Notes: generated by a model not told the origin, from the sequence alone. DNA of 64,000 nucleotides from Mycolicibacterium diernhoferi (GCF_019456655.1 NZ_CP080332.1:806001-870000), one strand, 5' to 3'. Shown: positions 11,182 through 20,617, counted from the stretch's first letter. Numbers and translations are program-made.

Positions 11182-11436
11182 ATGAAGAGATGTCTCTCGG
11201 GCGCGATTGTCGGAGCGCTGGCGGCTGGGGCCATCCTGGGTGCCGCGCCGGCTCAGGCCGACATCCCGAACAATCCGAGCCCGTGGGATTACACCGGCGA
11301 CGTGATCAAGCTGCCCTTCTTGGGCAGCATCAAGTTCATCGGGGCGGACGAGTGGGGCCAGAATTACCGGGGGGTCAAGGGGCCCAGGGGCGCCGACCGC
11401 TCCGGTCCGCGGCAACACGGTAATCCGAGCGGTTAG
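11182..11436 (+). CDS. Small secreted protein, paralogue 1 of a tandem pair
   Basis: 84 residues with a Sec signal peptide (MKRCLSGAIVGALAAGAILG, probable cleavage after AQA at 24-26), leaving a mature chain of about 58 residues. It contains NPSPWDYTGDVIKLP, IKFIGADEW and GPRGADR, all repeated with few changes in the gene at 11850. The mature protein has no cysteines. A G-rich Shine-Dalgarno (GTGGGGG) precedes the ATG. I do not recognise the family; it looks like a mycobacterial secreted or cell-wall peptide. Residues after GPRGADR are basic and probably disordered. Confidence 0.75.
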   Translation: MKRCLSGAIVGALAAGAILGAAPAQADIPNNPSPWDYTGDVIKLPFLGSIKFIGADEWGQNYRGVKGPRGADRSGPRQHGNPSG

Positions 11437-11463
11437 GTAGCCGGCGCTACCGACGCATACCGC

Positions 11464-11508
11464 GCACGCGCGCTGCACCTGCTGGGGGGTTTGGTGCAGT
11501 GCGCGTGC
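11464..11508 (+). terminator. Long hairpin after the 11182 gene, probable terminator
   Basis: A 16-bp stem with a single G-T pair: GCACGCGCGCTGCACC (11464-11479) and GGTGCAGTGCGCGTGC (11493-11508) around a 13-base loop. It starts 28 bases after the stop codon. There is no T-run, which is common for mycobacterial terminators. It is the only structured element in the 413-bp gap (11437-11849), apart from the promoter of the next gene. Confidence 0.6.
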
Positions 11509-11805
11509 CGCATTTCCGCGGACGTCAATTTTTGGGCACCGTCTGCCAAGCGTTTGCTCTGGGAACAATTCTGTGCGTGCAGGCCTTGGTGACGTGGGCG
11601 TCAATACTTCGTCCTCTTTGCGCTGGTCCGGTGCTGTTGTTAGGCGTGCTGAGTTTTGCGAGCGCAATTTCTCCCATAGCAAATTAACGTGTGCGTCACC
11701 GTAAACCAGTTGCCGAATCACAGATTACTCTTGAATGAGAAAATGTCGCGGCCGAAAATGGGCTCAGCCACGGTATTTGACGGGTGGCGGCGCCCCGGTC
11801 TCATG

Positions 11806-11811
11806 TATGGT
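11806..11811 (+). promoter_or_regulatory. Probable extended -10 element of the 11850 secreted protein gene
   Basis: TATGGT preceded by CATG, 38 bases upstream of the ATG, at nearly the same distance as TACAGT from its paralogue's start. The leader ends GAGGGGATATAGCAAATG, closely matching the other leader's GGGGGTTTAGCAAATG. No -35 box is visible at 16-18 bases. Confidence 0.4.
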
Positions 11812-11849
11812 CGGCCGAGAAACTGACCGTGCTTGAGGGGATATAGCAA

Positions 11850-12167
11850 ATGATGAAGTTCGTGGGCGTACTGATCGGCGGCGCGCTTGCTGCCGGTGCT
11901 CTCTTCGGGGCGGGGGCTGCGCAGGCCGCCCCCTTCGAACTGATCGACAACCCGAGCCCGCACGTCAAGCCGGTCAAAGACGCCGACGGAAAGATCATCG
12001 GCTGGCATAACACCAACCCCAGCCCGTGGGACTTCACCAATGACGTGATCAAGCTGCCGATCGGCAACATCAAGTTCACCGGCGCCGATAGGTGGGAGAG
12101 CAACTACGGCGGTTCCATGGGGCCGCGCGGAGCGGACCGGGATCGTCCCCGCCGGGTTGGCGATTAA
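11850..12167 (+). CDS. Small secreted protein, paralogue 2 of a tandem pair
   Basis: 105 residues with a Sec signal peptide (MMKFVGVLIGGALAAGALFG, probable cleavage after AQA at about 25-27). The mature part has a partial internal repeat: DNPSPHVKPVKDADGK, then NPSPWDFTNDVIKLP. After that it follows paralogue 1 through IKFTGADRW, NYGG and GPRGADR and ends with a basic tail. No cysteines are present in the mature chain. The duplication with conserved leader suggests a recent local copy followed by insertion of about 20 residues. Function unknown. Confidence 0.78.
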   Translation: MMKFVGVLIGGALAAGALFGAGAAQAAPFELIDNPSPHVKPVKDADGKIIGWHNTNPSPWDFTNDVIKLPIGNIKFTGADRWESNYGGSMGPRGADRDRPRRVGD

Positions 12168-12220
12168 ACGTCCCTCGACCGAGCGGGTCATCATCTCGGC
12201 TCGCGCCTACACTCGGCTCG

Positions 12221-12799
12221 GTGACGACGACGCAGCGCACGGCCATCAACGACGCGATCGCGAAGTTCTGGAGTTTCGCCGCCCCGGCCTACGACCAGGG
12301 CTGCCTGCAGCGGCTGGTGTACCAGCCGGCCCAGGACGAGGTGATCGCCGCACTGCGCCGGCACGGCGCCACCCAGATCGCCGACGTGGCCTGCGGTACC
12401 GGCATCCTCACCGACCGCATCCAGCAGGAGTTGCGTCCCGACGAGGTCTACGGCCTCGACATGTCCGACGGCATGCTGGCCCGGGCCCGGCGCCGTTCGG
12501 ACCGGGTGCGCTGGAAGTCAGCCGCCGCCGAGGAACTGCCGTTCGCGGACGGCTTCCTCGATGCGGTGGTGACCACCTCGGCCTTCCACTTCTTCGATCA
12601 GCCCGCGGCGCTGGAGGAGTTTCATCGGGTCCTGGCGCCCGGCGGTATCGTCACGGTCACCACCGTGATCCCCGCGCCGCGCGAGACGCGAAAGCTCTTC
12701 GAAACGGCCGGCTTCCGCGTCGAGGACCAGCATCGAGTGCGTCGTAGCTTCTGGACCCCGGTCGCCGATACGATCACGGTCGGGCTCAAGCCCGCTTGA
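12221..12799 (+). CDS. Class I SAM-dependent methyltransferase
   Basis: 192 residues starting at a GTG (VTTTQRTAINDAI). It shows the SAM-binding motif I VACGTGILTDR, acidic motif YGLDMSD after strand 2, AAAEELPF, and FHFFDQPAALEEFHRVLAPG, typical of the UbiE/Methyltransf_11 group. It methylates a small molecule that cannot be named. The upstream frame without a start would overlap the secreted protein gene, which supports the GTG choice. Its 3' end overlaps the convergent gene at 12786 by 14 bases. Confidence 0.85.
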   Translation: MTTTQRTAINDAIAKFWSFAAPAYDQGCLQRLVYQPAQDEVIAALRRHGATQIADVACGTGILTDRIQQELRPDEVYGLDMSDGMLARARRRSDRVRWKSAAAEELPFADGFLDAVVTTSAFHFFDQPAALEEFHRVLAPGGIVTVTTVIPAPRETRKLFETAGFRVEDQHRVRRSFWTPVADTITVGLKPA

Positions 12800-13502
12800 T
12801 CCACTTCTCGCCGGCCTTGGCCGCGCGGTGCAAGGCGCCGAACTCGCCCAGATACGCGGCGACCGCGCCGACGGCCGGCAGCATTCCGACATAACGGAAG
12901 ACACTGTGCGGATGCGGCCGCTTGCCGACCTCGTCGCCGATCGCATTCATGATTCCGGCGAGGTGCCACAGTTTCTTCACCAGTGCATCCGGCCATGGGC
13001 GGTCGGACGGCGGCGGTGGAGGATCGGGGATGTCGCGGTCACACAGCACCGCGGCCAGCATGCGGACCTGCGCCTGATGGTCGGTCAACTCGTACTCGCG
13101 CGCCACCGCGCACAGGATCAGCGTCTGATTGGCGAAGCCGAGCGCATCCTGCAGCGGAAGCTGACGCGCGATGATGCCGAAGGCACCGGGAAAGGCCACC
13201 GCGACGTTGTTCAACGCTCCCACCCGGCGCACCCACCAGTTGATCCGGGACTTGCGATCCTTGCCCTCCCAGGCCTGCGTACCCGGCACATCCGCCCAGT
13301 CCAGCACGGAAGCAGTCACATCCAACGCCTTGTCCAGCGCGCCGTCACCGCCCTCGACATCGTGCGTGCGCCCGCGCAACCCGAACGGGTCGAACTCCAC
13401 CAGTGCATCGAGAATCAGATCGGCCAGCACCACAGCCCGACTCAGCGCCGCAGCGACCTCGGCGTCGTGCAGATCTGCTTTCGGCAAATCGAGAACCCCC
13501 AT
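12786..13502 (-). CDS. Conserved hypothetical protein, 238 residues
   Basis: Not a family I recognise. It begins MGVLDLPKADLHDAEVAAAL, contains WWVRRVGALNNVAVAFPGAFGII and QDALGFANQTLILCAVAREY, and ends with AAVGAVAAYLGEFGALHRAAKAGEKWIKRA. The composition is mainly alpha-helical with two or three amphipathic or weakly hydrophobic helices and a PPPPPS loop near residue 180, so it may be peripheral to the membrane. It lies 17 bases after the xthA stop on the same strand and may be the tail gene of the def-GNAT-jetABC-xthA unit. Confidence 0.65.
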   Translation of the reverse strand: MGVLDLPKADLHDAEVAAALSRAVVLADLILDALVEFDPFGLRGRTHDVEGGDGALDKALDVTASVLDWADVPGTQAWEGKDRKSRINWWVRRVGALNNVAVAFPGAFGIIARQLPLQDALGFANQTLILCAVAREYELTDHQAQVRMLAAVLCDRDIPDPPPPPSDRPWPDALVKKLWHLAGIMNAIGDEVGKRPHPHSVFRYVGMLPAVGAVAAYLGEFGALHRAAKAGEKWIKRA

Positions 13503-13519
13503 GGCGAACAGTATTACCG

Positions 13520-14305
13520 CTAAGGGGCCAGATCCACCAACACGGGGACATGGTCGCTGGGGCTCTTGCCTTTTCGTTCCTCGCGGACGATCTCACCGTG
13601 GGTGACGCGGTCGGCGAAGGCTGCCGACCCGAGGATGAAGTCGATGCGCATGCCCTGCTTCTTCGGGAACCGCAACTGGGTGTAGTCCCAGTACGTGTAC
13701 ACCCCCGGCCCCGGCGTGAACGGACGCACCACATCGGTGTAACCGGCGTCGATCATCGCCCGGAAGGCCGCACGCTCCGGTTCCGAGACGTGCGTGGAGC
13801 CTTCGAAAACAGCCATGTCCCAGACATCCTCGTCGGTGGGGGCGATGTTCCAGTCGCCGACCAGGGCGACCGGCAGGGACGGGTCGTCGGCGATCCACTT
13901 GGATGCCGTGTTGTGCAGGGCGCCAAGCCAATCCAACTTGTACGGGTAGTGCGGATCGGCCAGGGTGCGGCCGTTGGGGACATACAGGCTCCACACCCGG
14001 ACCCCGCCGCAGGTCGCGCCGATGGCCCGGGCCTCCCGCAGTGCCTGCCACTCGGGTTGGCCGTCGAATCCGATCTCGACGTTCTCCAACCCGACCCGGG
14101 AGGCGATCGCCACGCCGTTCCACTGGTTGAGCCCGATGTGCGCGATCTCGTAGCCCAGCGCGGCGAACGGCATCGTCGGGAACTGGGCGTCGGTGCACTT
14201 GGTTTCCTGCATGGCAAGCACGTCGACGTCGGCGCGGGCCAGCCAATCGGTCACCCGGTCCACGCGGGTGCGAATGGAGTTGACGTTCCAGGTGGCGATG
14301 CGCAT
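13520..14305 (-). CDS. xthA: Exodeoxyribonuclease III / AP endonuclease
   Basis: 261 residues of the Mg-dependent exonuclease-endonuclease-phosphatase fold. It cleaves DNA 5' to abasic sites and degrades 3' ends. Motifs in order: IATWNVNSIRTR (Asn), MQETKC (metal-binding Glu), WSLYVPNG, VGDWNIAPT (Asp and Asn), RIDFILGS and SDHVPV (catalytic Asp-His). The start codon is 13 bases downstream of the jetC stop on the same strand. In M. tuberculosis the neighbour of xthA is, from memory, the GNAT gene; here three SMC-complex genes lie between them, at the end of which a JetD nuclease would normally be expected. Confidence 0.95.
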   Translation of the reverse strand: MRIATWNVNSIRTRVDRVTDWLARADVDVLAMQETKCTDAQFPTMPFAALGYEIAHIGLNQWNGVAIASRVGLENVEIGFDGQPEWQALREARAIGATCGGVRVWSLYVPNGRTLADPHYPYKLDWLGALHNTASKWIADDPSLPVALVGDWNIAPTDEDVWDMAVFEGSTHVSEPERAAFRAMIDAGYTDVVRPFTPGPGVYTYWDYTQLRFPKKQGMRIDFILGSAAFADRVTHGEIVREERKGKSPSDHVPVLVDLAP

Positions 14306-14318
14306 CGGTTTCTCCTCG

Positions 14319-17300
14319 CTAGACGGGTTCGGGGATCTTCAGGTCCCGCTTCAGCGCGGTGAAGTCGCTGATGGTCTTGGTGGTGACCGACGCGACCGGT
14401 CGCGCGTTGCGCCCGGTGGCCTCGGTCTTGGACACCATCACGACCCCGTCGATGTAGGGCTGGATGGTGGTGGCGTTCTGCACGGTGGCCACGATGACGA
14501 GCTGAAAACCGAACTTGCGGAACGCCTGCAAGGCCTGCGAGGCGAACTGCGGATCGGACTTCGAGAACGCCTCGTCGAGCATGAGCTGTGCGAAAACGGG
14601 CTTGTTGTCCCCGCTGTCGGGGTTGGCCAGGTTGAAGCTCAGCGCGCCGGCCAGGCAGAACGCCATCAACTTCTCCTGCTCGCCACCGGAATTGTCGCCG
14701 GCGTTGCTGTGCGTGCGGATCAGTTCATCGTTGCGCACATCCCATTCGGCGCAGTCGAAGGTGAACCGGTTGCGGACGTCCAGCGCGTCGCGGGTCCAGG
14801 CCCGGTCCTCGGGAGTATTGCCGGCCAACCGATTACGCAGTCGCAGGATGTCGGCGTACTGCTCCAGGATCGCCTTCTTGTCGCCCAGACCCACCTCGGC
14901 GATGCGCCGGGAGATGGACCTGACGATATCGGTGAGCTCGGACACCGCGGCCAGACTGCGCGGCGTCGCCCGCAGCGTCAACCGGGTGCCGCGGTTGAAC
15001 TCCACCGCGCCCAGGCCGGTGTTGACCCGTTCGATCTGTTCGGCGATCCGGCGGGTCTCCTGCTCGGCCACCCGATGCAGGGTCAGGATCGCGTCGGGGG
15101 CCTGCTCGGTGATGAGTCGCATCATCCGCTCGTAGGCGTCGGGGAGCTCGCGTTCGTCGATGTGGCGGCAGACCGCCACATAATCGTGCACCCGCTCGTC
15201 GAAGTCCTCGGAGTCATTCGGGATGGCGTCGGGGAACGTCGTGTCGAATGTCGCGATGATGCGGGCCAGCTCTTCATAAGAGCGTCTGCGGCTTTCGGTG
15301 AGTTGGTCGCGTTCGCGGCGGACCGCGGCGAACAACGCCTCCCGATGCGGTTCGGGGTTGAGGAGCTCCAGGTGCACCGGCACCTCGGCGGAGTAGCGGC
15401 GTAGCAACTCATTGGCGGCATCGGATACCGCCGGCGGTGCCAGTCGGTCCTGCAGATCCATCAGCCGGGTGCGTCGACCGTCGAGATCGTCGCGTCGGGT
15501 CGCAATGGCGCCGCGCCGGGTCATCAGGGTCTGGATGTCGTTCCAGCACTCCTCGGCGCGGACGCTGAGCGCCTCCACATCGGGGTTGTCGGCCATCAGC
15601 AACTCGAACTGCTCCCGCAGCCGGTCGGCATGCCCCTCGGCGGTTTCGGTGTCGATCTGGCTCCACTGCGGGAACCGCTCGCAGATGGCCTTGCACGCGG
15701 CGGCCTGATCGCGCCATTGCTGGCGCTCGGCGGCGATGTCGTCGGCGGCCTGGCGGGCCTGCTCGAAGGTGTGCTCGGCCTCGGCGAGTTCGGCGGTCAG
15801 TGCGTCCAGCTTGGCGCCGATGTCACCCTGATAGATGTACTCGGACGGTTTCAGCGGCCTGCGGTCGTCCTTGATCGCCAACCGGTCGGAATCCTTGTAC
15901 AGGCCGGTATCGGTGACCGCGCGCCGGAACCGGGGGAACAGGTCCGGAGTGTCGACACAGATGTGATCGCCTGCGGCACTGAGCACATCGAGTGCCTCCG
16001 CCGCGCAGGGATGATCGGGGGTGACCACGAACAACTTGCCGGCCAGCGTGTTGGGCTCCGGCTCACGGTTCGGCGGATTCACCCGCACGTGGTGCAGAGC
16101 CAGCCGGCCACGCATGTTGTTTTCGTTGACGAAGCGCAGCACCTTCGCGTAATGCTCGTCGGGCACCAGCAGCCGTAGGCCCACCGAACGCAGCACCTTC
16201 TCCACCGCGCCCCGCCACCGGTTCTCTTCGGGGCGCAGGTCCATCAGCTCGGCCACGTATGGCAGCGCCGACGGGTCGACACCGACAGCGGTACAGATGT
16301 GTTCGCGCATGGTGACCGCGAATTCGGGCAGCGCCGAACCGACGTGCTCGACGCGCTTGAGTTCCTTGGCGGCGTGGTCACGGGCGATGCGGGCGGCCTT
16401 CTGGGCGTACTCGGCGTCGGTGGAGGCTTCTCGGCCGCGATCCAGCTTCACCGCCAGCCCGGCGGCCTGCTTGGACAGATCCTCACGCAGATTCCAGAAC
16501 TCGTCGGCGCTGTCGGGGACGGGCACGCCGTGGGCGGTCACCATCTCCTCATAGGCTGCCCGACGCCGACCGATCTCCTCGGCCTGTGCCTCGGCGGCGG
16601 CGACCTGCGACTGCAGCGGGCCGACGTTCGTGCTCGCGCCGCTGATCTGTGCATTGAGCGAATCACCCTCGGCCTTGGCGAGATTGAGCTGGCGGGTCAG
16701 GTCGCCATACTCGTTCTCCAGCTGGTCGATGATGCTGTCGAGGTTCTCGACCTCGGCCGGGCACTGCTGCAGCCGGACGTGGTCGGTGTAGGCACGGACC
16801 ATCTGTATGTCGACGAGGTCGATGATGCCGAGGTCCGAGGACTCCGAGGCGTAGCGCTGCTGGATGGCCTCGATATCACCGAGGATCTTGCGCTTACGCT
16901 GTGCGACCGCCAGCAGTTCGCGGGCCTCGACCAGCGGATCGATCTGCTTGAGTGCCTCGGGCAGCCGGGCCAGGCTGTCGGGCTCGTCGAGCATGAAATC
17001 GCGGACGAACTGCTCCAGGCCGCCGACGCTCTTGAGCGACTTGGCCTTTCCCAGCAGCTGCTGGGCGGCCTCGGAGGCCCGGATGCCGATCGACGCGTAC
17101 AGCTGGGCCAGGTACTGGGACTCCACCTTGGTGGAGAACCGCCAGCGGTCCTTGAACACGCCGGTGTCGAAGCGCCCGGCGGCCCAACGGTTGCAGACCT
17201 CCTCGATGTCGAGATCGCCGTCACCGAGTACGAATCGGCTCGACGAATCCGAACGGGATTCTCCGGTCAGCCATTTCAGCACCAGGCCGGTGATCGACCG

Positions 17301-17657
17301 TCCGGTGTTGCTGGTGTAGGTCACCGCGACCGCCGACCAGGTGGTGCCGTCCCCGCGCAGGTACATCACCTGGCTGACGCCGGCGTCGCTGCGCTGGCCC
17401 CACGCCCCGCGCACGTACTTGTCCACGGTCCGTCGCCCGGCGTTCGACCCGGCCGCGGTGTTGTCGCCGGAGGCGTTGAAGTTGCGCCGGTTGAAGGGCA
17501 GGAATCCGAGCGAGATGGCGTCCAGCAGTGAGGATTTGCCGCTGCCCGAGGCGCCGGCGATCAGTGAGCCACCGGCGTTGATGGGCACCGAGTGATAACC
17601 GTCGAAGACACCCCAGTTGATCACCTGCAGCCGGGAGAGGTGGAACTGCTCACTCAT
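14319..17657 (-). CDS. jetC: SMC-like ATPase subunit of a Wadjet/Ept/MksBEF-type complex (JetC/EptC/MksB)
   Basis: 1,112 residues. Walker A GASGSGKS at 35-42 opens the protein after [17 protein letters not shown], the start typical of MukB-like condensins that lack Smc homology elsewhere. A long charged coiled-coil region (about 220-420 and 590-830) flanks a hinge-like central section. Near the end are ABC signature [12 protein letters not shown] (989-1000) and Walker [12 protein letters not shown] (1025-1035), so the ATPase looks intact. In Wadjet, JetC with JetA and JetB extrudes plasmid DNA that JetD cuts; in mycobacteria the EptABCD homologue restricts plasmid maintenance. It starts in an ATGA overlap with jetB. 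No JetD follows. Confidence 0.9.
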   Translation of the reverse strand: MSEQFHLSRLQVINWGVFDGYHSVPINAGGSLIAGASGSGKSSLLDAISLGFLPFNRRNFNASGDNTAAGSNAGRRTVDKYVRGAWGQRSDAGVSQVMYLRGDGTTWSAVAVTYTSNTGRSITGLVLKWLTGESRSDSSSRFVLGDGDLDIEEVCNRWAAGRFDTGVFKDRWRFSTKVESQYLAQLYASIGIRASEAAQQLLGKAKSLKSVGGLEQFVRDFMLDEPDSLARLPEALKQIDPLVEARELLAVAQRKRKILGDIEAIQQRYASESSDLGIIDLVDIQMVRAYTDHVRLQQCPAEVENLDSIIDQLENEYGDLTRQLNLAKAEGDSLNAQISGASTNVGPLQSQVAAAEAQAEEIGRRRAAYEEMVTAHGVPVPDSADEFWNLREDLSKQAAGLAVKLDRGREASTDAEYAQKAARIARDHAAKELKRVEHVGSALPEFAVTMREHICTAVGVDPSALPYVAELMDLRPEENRWRGAVEKVLRSVGLRLLVPDEHYAKVLRFVNENNMRGRLALHHVRVNPPNREPEPNTLAGKLFVVTPDHPCAAEALDVLSAAGDHICVDTPDLFPRFRRAVTDTGLYKDSDRLAIKDDRRPLKPSEYIYQGDIGAKLDALTAELAEAEHTFEQARQAADDIAAERQQWRDQAAACKAICERFPQWSQIDTETAEGHADRLREQFELLMADNPDVEALSVRAEECWNDIQTLMTRRGAIATRRDDLDGRRTRLMDLQDRLAPPAVSDAANELLRRYSAEVPVHLELLNPEPHREALFAAVRRERDQLTESRRRSYEELARIIATFDTTFPDAIPNDSEDFDERVHDYVAVCRHIDERELPDAYERMMRLITEQAPDAILTLHRVAEQETRRIAEQIERVNTGLGAVEFNRGTRLTLRATPRSLAAVSELTDIVRSISRRIAEVGLGDKKAILEQYADILRLRNRLAGNTPEDRAWTRDALDVRNRFTFDCAEWDVRNDELIRTHSNAGDNSGGEQEKLMAFCLAGALSFNLANPDSGDNKPVFAQLMLDEAFSKSDPQFASQALQAFRKFGFQLVIVATVQNATTIQPYIDGVVMVSKTEATGRNARPVASVTTKTISDFTALKRDLKIPEPV

Positions 17658-18328
17658 TCCGAACTCCCCTTCAACAGCTGCTCGAACTGCTGCTGCAGCT
17701 CGGTGATGACCGAGGCCGTCATGATCGCGGTGATCACCGGGCTGACGGTATAGCTGTCCTCGTCGTCGCGGGTCTTGCGCAGGATGTCCAGGCCGGCCAG
17801 CCGGGCGATCGCCGCGTCGATACGCGCGGTGAAGGTGACGGTGTCGCGGTCGGTGTCGTTGAGCACCCCGGAGAACAGCCCGTGAATCTCGTCGCGGGTG
17901 ATGAGGAAGCCGACATCCCCACCGGCGCGCATCATCTGGGCCAGATGCAGCGCCAGGATGGAGTCGTAGGTGCCCAGTGGCTCGCGCCGCAGCAGCTTGA
18001 TGCCCTTGGCGGATTCGTACCGGGCCTGCTCCACGTACGCGATGTCCACGCCCTCGGCGATGCGCAACTGCAGGTCGAGTTCGGAGAGCCGGACCGACAG
18101 GTCGGAGCGGTACTCGATGATCCAGCTGTACACGTCGCGGTCGGATTCACTGCTGATGTAGCGGCGGGTCAGCAGATGCTGCAGGGCCCAACAGGCCCGG
18201 TCGGGCATGGCGCTGACATCGCCGTCGAAGCGCGGGCGGCGCGGTCGGGTCGAGTGGCCGCCACCGGAACCGGTGCGGTCCACGTCCGGCAGCGAGGTGA
18301 AGTCGATGTCGGAGTCCGGTGTGGTCAC
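17654..18328 (-). CDS. jetB: DUF4194 kite-like subunit of the Wadjet/MksBEF-type complex (JetB/MksE)
   Basis: 224 residues. The N-terminal 40 are polar and probably disordered. Then [29 protein letters not shown] and [19 protein letters not shown] form the winged-helix part, followed by [33 protein letters not shown] and [20 protein letters not shown], the recognisable pattern of DUF4194 proteins. These act as dimeric accessory subunits bridging the SMC ATPase and its kleisin. Both ends overlap neighbours by four bases (jetA before, jetC after), consistent with stoichiometric co-translation. Confidence 0.88.
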   Translation of the reverse strand: MTTPDSDIDFTSLPDVDRTGSGGGHSTRPRRPRFDGDVSAMPDRACWALQHLLTRRYISSESDRDVYSWIIEYRSDLSVRLSELDLQLRIAEGVDIAYVEQARYESAKGIKLLRREPLGTYDSILALHLAQMMRAGGDVGFLITRDEIHGLFSGVLNDTDRDTVTFTARIDAAIARLAGLDILRKTRDDEDSYTVSPVITAIMTASVITELQQQFEQLLKGSSE

Positions 18329-19725
18329 GACGCACCTTCCAGGATCGGTTCGGTGAACATCAGGTGCGGAACCTCCATCTCGCGGTCATGGCCGTCCAGC
18401 GAGTGGAATCGGACCGTGACAGGCGGTGCATCCGAGGTGTTCGGCTGCTTGAGCGCCCACGACCAGAGCACGATCACATGACCCAGGTACGCCGCGTCCA
18501 GCATCGCCAAGGCGTCCGGAAGTGACACCGGCAGAGACGAGTTCAGCATCTGGGTCAAGGCGGGCGCGTCGACCTGTGTGGTCAACGACGAGAAGGTGGA
18601 CAGATCCACCTCGCCCTGGGCCGGCGCGGCGGGCTTGGGTGCGGACAGGTCGTTGATCCGGAAGCTGAGCGCGCCGACCGAACTGATGGCGTGCCGGGCC
18701 AGCGGCACCTCGATGTCCAGACGCGAGTCGGTCAAGGACTCCTTGAGCAGCGCCCGGGCCGCGCCGATGGCCTCGTTGAGCTGGCGGGCCACCCCGCGGG
18801 TCTGTTCCAGCGTGCCGAACGCGGTGAACCGCTTGACCCGCTGGGCGCACCGCTGCTGGATGCGCTCCACCTCGTCGATCTGGTGCCCGACCAGTTCGAA
18901 GAACCCGGCCATCACCTTGCGCAACGCGGGATCGAGTTCGGGCAGGGTGGACGCGACGGTGGCGATGTCGGCCTCGAACTCGGCGCGCTGGTCGGGGTCG
19001 TTGATCATCCGCAGGAACGCCCGGTGCGAGTCGCGGCCCGCGGAGTCCCAGGCGGCCTGGTAATCGGCGTACATCTGGCGCTGCCGGTCCCGGTACTCCA
19101 CATTGGTGTCGATCGGGTCGTCCAGGGCGGCGGTGGCCTGCTCGATCATGGTGCCGTACAGGCCGATATCGGTGATCAGGCGTTCCATCTGCAGGGCGAT
19201 GGCGCGGGCCTCGTCGTACATGGCGGTGACATCGGGTTCGGGTCGCGCACCGGCGTCGAGTTCCTCGAGTTCGGCGTGCAGGGCCGCGATCTCGGCTTCG
19301 ATACCGGCCCGGATCCGGTCCGGGTCGTCACCGACCCGGATGGCGACCTGTTTGAGCCGTGAGGCGATGCCGTTGATGGAGCCGCCGGTGGCGATGGTGT
19401 CGTTGCGGCGCATCCCGCGCACGAAATCCAGGGCGCGGCGCGCGTCCTGGGTGAGGTAGCAGACATTGCGTTCGCCGCTTGCCACGCGGTGCAGCCAGCC
19501 CTGGCTGGCCCACGACTTGATCAGCGCCAGTGCGGACTGCTCACCGGTCTCGGGTAGGGCGTCGAGGTCGCGCTCCAGCCGGACCACCAGGTCCGTCTCG
19601 CCGACCAACCCGTCGAGCAGATGACGTTCCATCAGGGTGGCGTACACCGCGAGGTTCGAGGTGGCCAGCAGTCGCAGTGCGCGCGAAGCCTGCACCTCAC
19701 GGTTGGCCTCAAGTAACTCACGCAT
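18325..19725 (-). CDS. jetA: DUF3375 kleisin-like subunit of the Wadjet/MksBEF-type complex (JetA/MksF)
   Basis: 466 residues from the ATG at 19725 (MRELLEANREVQASRALRLL). A longer frame reaches 19926 but runs back into the GNAT gene. Signature segments are LATSNLAVYATLMERHL, LDGLVGETDLVVRLERDL, SWASQGWLHRVASGERNVCYLT and FFELVGHQIDEVERI, matching DUF3375 proteins of about 480 residues. They link the heads of the SMC ATPase. The start codon lies inside the end of the GNAT gene (8-base overlap), so the cassette is translationally coupled to the def-GNAT pair instead of having its own obvious promoter. Confidence 0.88.
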   Translation of the reverse strand: MRELLEANREVQASRALRLLATSNLAVYATLMERHLLDGLVGETDLVVRLERDLDALPETGEQSALALIKSWASQGWLHRVASGERNVCYLTQDARRALDFVRGMRRNDTIATGGSINGIASRLKQVAIRVGDDPDRIRAGIEAEIAALHAELEELDAGARPEPDVTAMYDEARAIALQMERLITDIGLYGTMIEQATAALDDPIDTNVEYRDRQRQMYADYQAAWDSAGRDSHRAFLRMINDPDQRAEFEADIATVASTLPELDPALRKVMAGFFELVGHQIDEVERIQQRCAQRVKRFTAFGTLEQTRGVARQLNEAIGAARALLKESLTDSRLDIEVPLARHAISSVGALSFRINDLSAPKPAAPAQGEVDLSTFSSLTTQVDAPALTQMLNSSLPVSLPDALAMLDAAYLGHVIVLWSWALKQPNTSDAPPVTVRFHSLDGHDREMEVPHLMFTEPILEGAS

Positions 19726-20614
19726 GGGGCACGAGGCTATCTGCGCGGACATAGCGGTGCCGGTGGTGCAGTCGGAAACCGAGCGTCCGGTACAGCTCGA
19801 GCGCCGCCGTATTGTCGTCGAGCACCTGGACGTAGGCGCGGGTCGCGCCCTGGTCGGCGCCCCAGGACTGCAGTGCCGCGCAGATCGCGCGGGCCAGTCC
19901 GGTGCGCCGCGCGGATTCGGCGACACGCACGCATGACACGCCGAGCCAGCGGACGCCGTCGGGTGCGGTGGTCACCGCGCCGCGCCCGACCGCCAGGACA
20001 TCTCCGGTCGCTGCGCCCGGCAGCTCGGCGAACGTCACGGTGCCGTCCAGCACGGCGGTGAGGACGTCGACCGGGACGTCGCGTTCATAGATCCGCAGCC
20101 ACTCGGGCGACGGCGCCGAGGTGAGCGTGGCGGCACCCGGATCGGCGGGGGAGAGGTCACCGACCAGCACCCGGTTGGCCTTGATGCCCGGGGCCTTGAT
20201 CGGCAACAACCGTTCCGGCAGGGCCAGCCACGGCTCCAGGTCGCGGGCCGCGTACCAGTCGATGATCTCGGGCAGGGACTGCGCCGAGGACGAGAACAGC
20301 AGCGGCACGGCGGAATTCGCCCGGCTGGTGTGACCGTGTGCGGCGCGCAGCAGCCAGCCGTCGCACCAGTGCTGCTCGGTGCCGGGCCAGGCCAGCGCGG
20401 CGGCGTGCTCGAGTGCGCGGATCTCGGAGTTGCGTACCGGGGTGTGCGAGAGCTCACGCACCGACACCACATCGGCGGGGTCGATCTCGACGACCTCACC
20501 GGATTTGGTGCGCACCATCACCACGGGGTCGGTTGCCTCCAGATGCCCGACGACGTCGTTCAGACCGTCGGGTATCCGGTATCGCAGGGACACCCTGGCG
20601 CCCAGAGACGCCAT
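19718..20614 (-). CDS. GNAT-family N-acetyltransferase with N-terminal SH3-like extension
   Basis: 298 residues. The N-terminal 60 (ARVSLRYRIPDG, DVVGHLEATDPVVMVRTKSGEVVEI) form a small beta-rich domain. The C-terminal acetyltransferase has GVSCVRVAESARRTGLARAIC, with acetyl-CoA motif A R-R-T-G-L-A, and DDNTAALELYRTLGF. The substrate may be a protein or small-molecule amine. It starts 4 bases after the def stop codon, as with Rv0428c and def in M. tuberculosis (from memory), and its last codons overlap jetA. Confidence 0.85.
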   Translation of the reverse strand: MASLGARVSLRYRIPDGLNDVVGHLEATDPVVMVRTKSGEVVEIDPADVVSVRELSHTPVRNSEIRALEHAAALAWPGTEQHWCDGWLLRAAHGHTSRANSAVPLLFSSSAQSLPEIIDWYAARDLEPWLALPERLLPIKAPGIKANRVLVGDLSPADPGAATLTSAPSPEWLRIYERDVPVDVLTAVLDGTVTFAELPGAATGDVLAVGRGAVTTAPDGVRWLGVSCVRVAESARRTGLARAICAALQSWGADQGATRAYVQVLDDNTAALELYRTLGFRLHHRHRYVRADSLVPHA

Positions 20615-20617
20615 GCT

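Noticed and set aside
11499..11687. 62-codon GTG frame between the secreted genes
   Set aside because: It begins inside the terminator-like hairpin, has no Shine-Dalgarno and no recognisable family.
11038..12194. Two minus-strand frames opposite the small secreted genes
   Set aside because: They are antisense to the paralogues (each contains QLDHV-type mirror sequence) and lack signal or domain character; the plus-strand genes have signal peptides and matching leaders.
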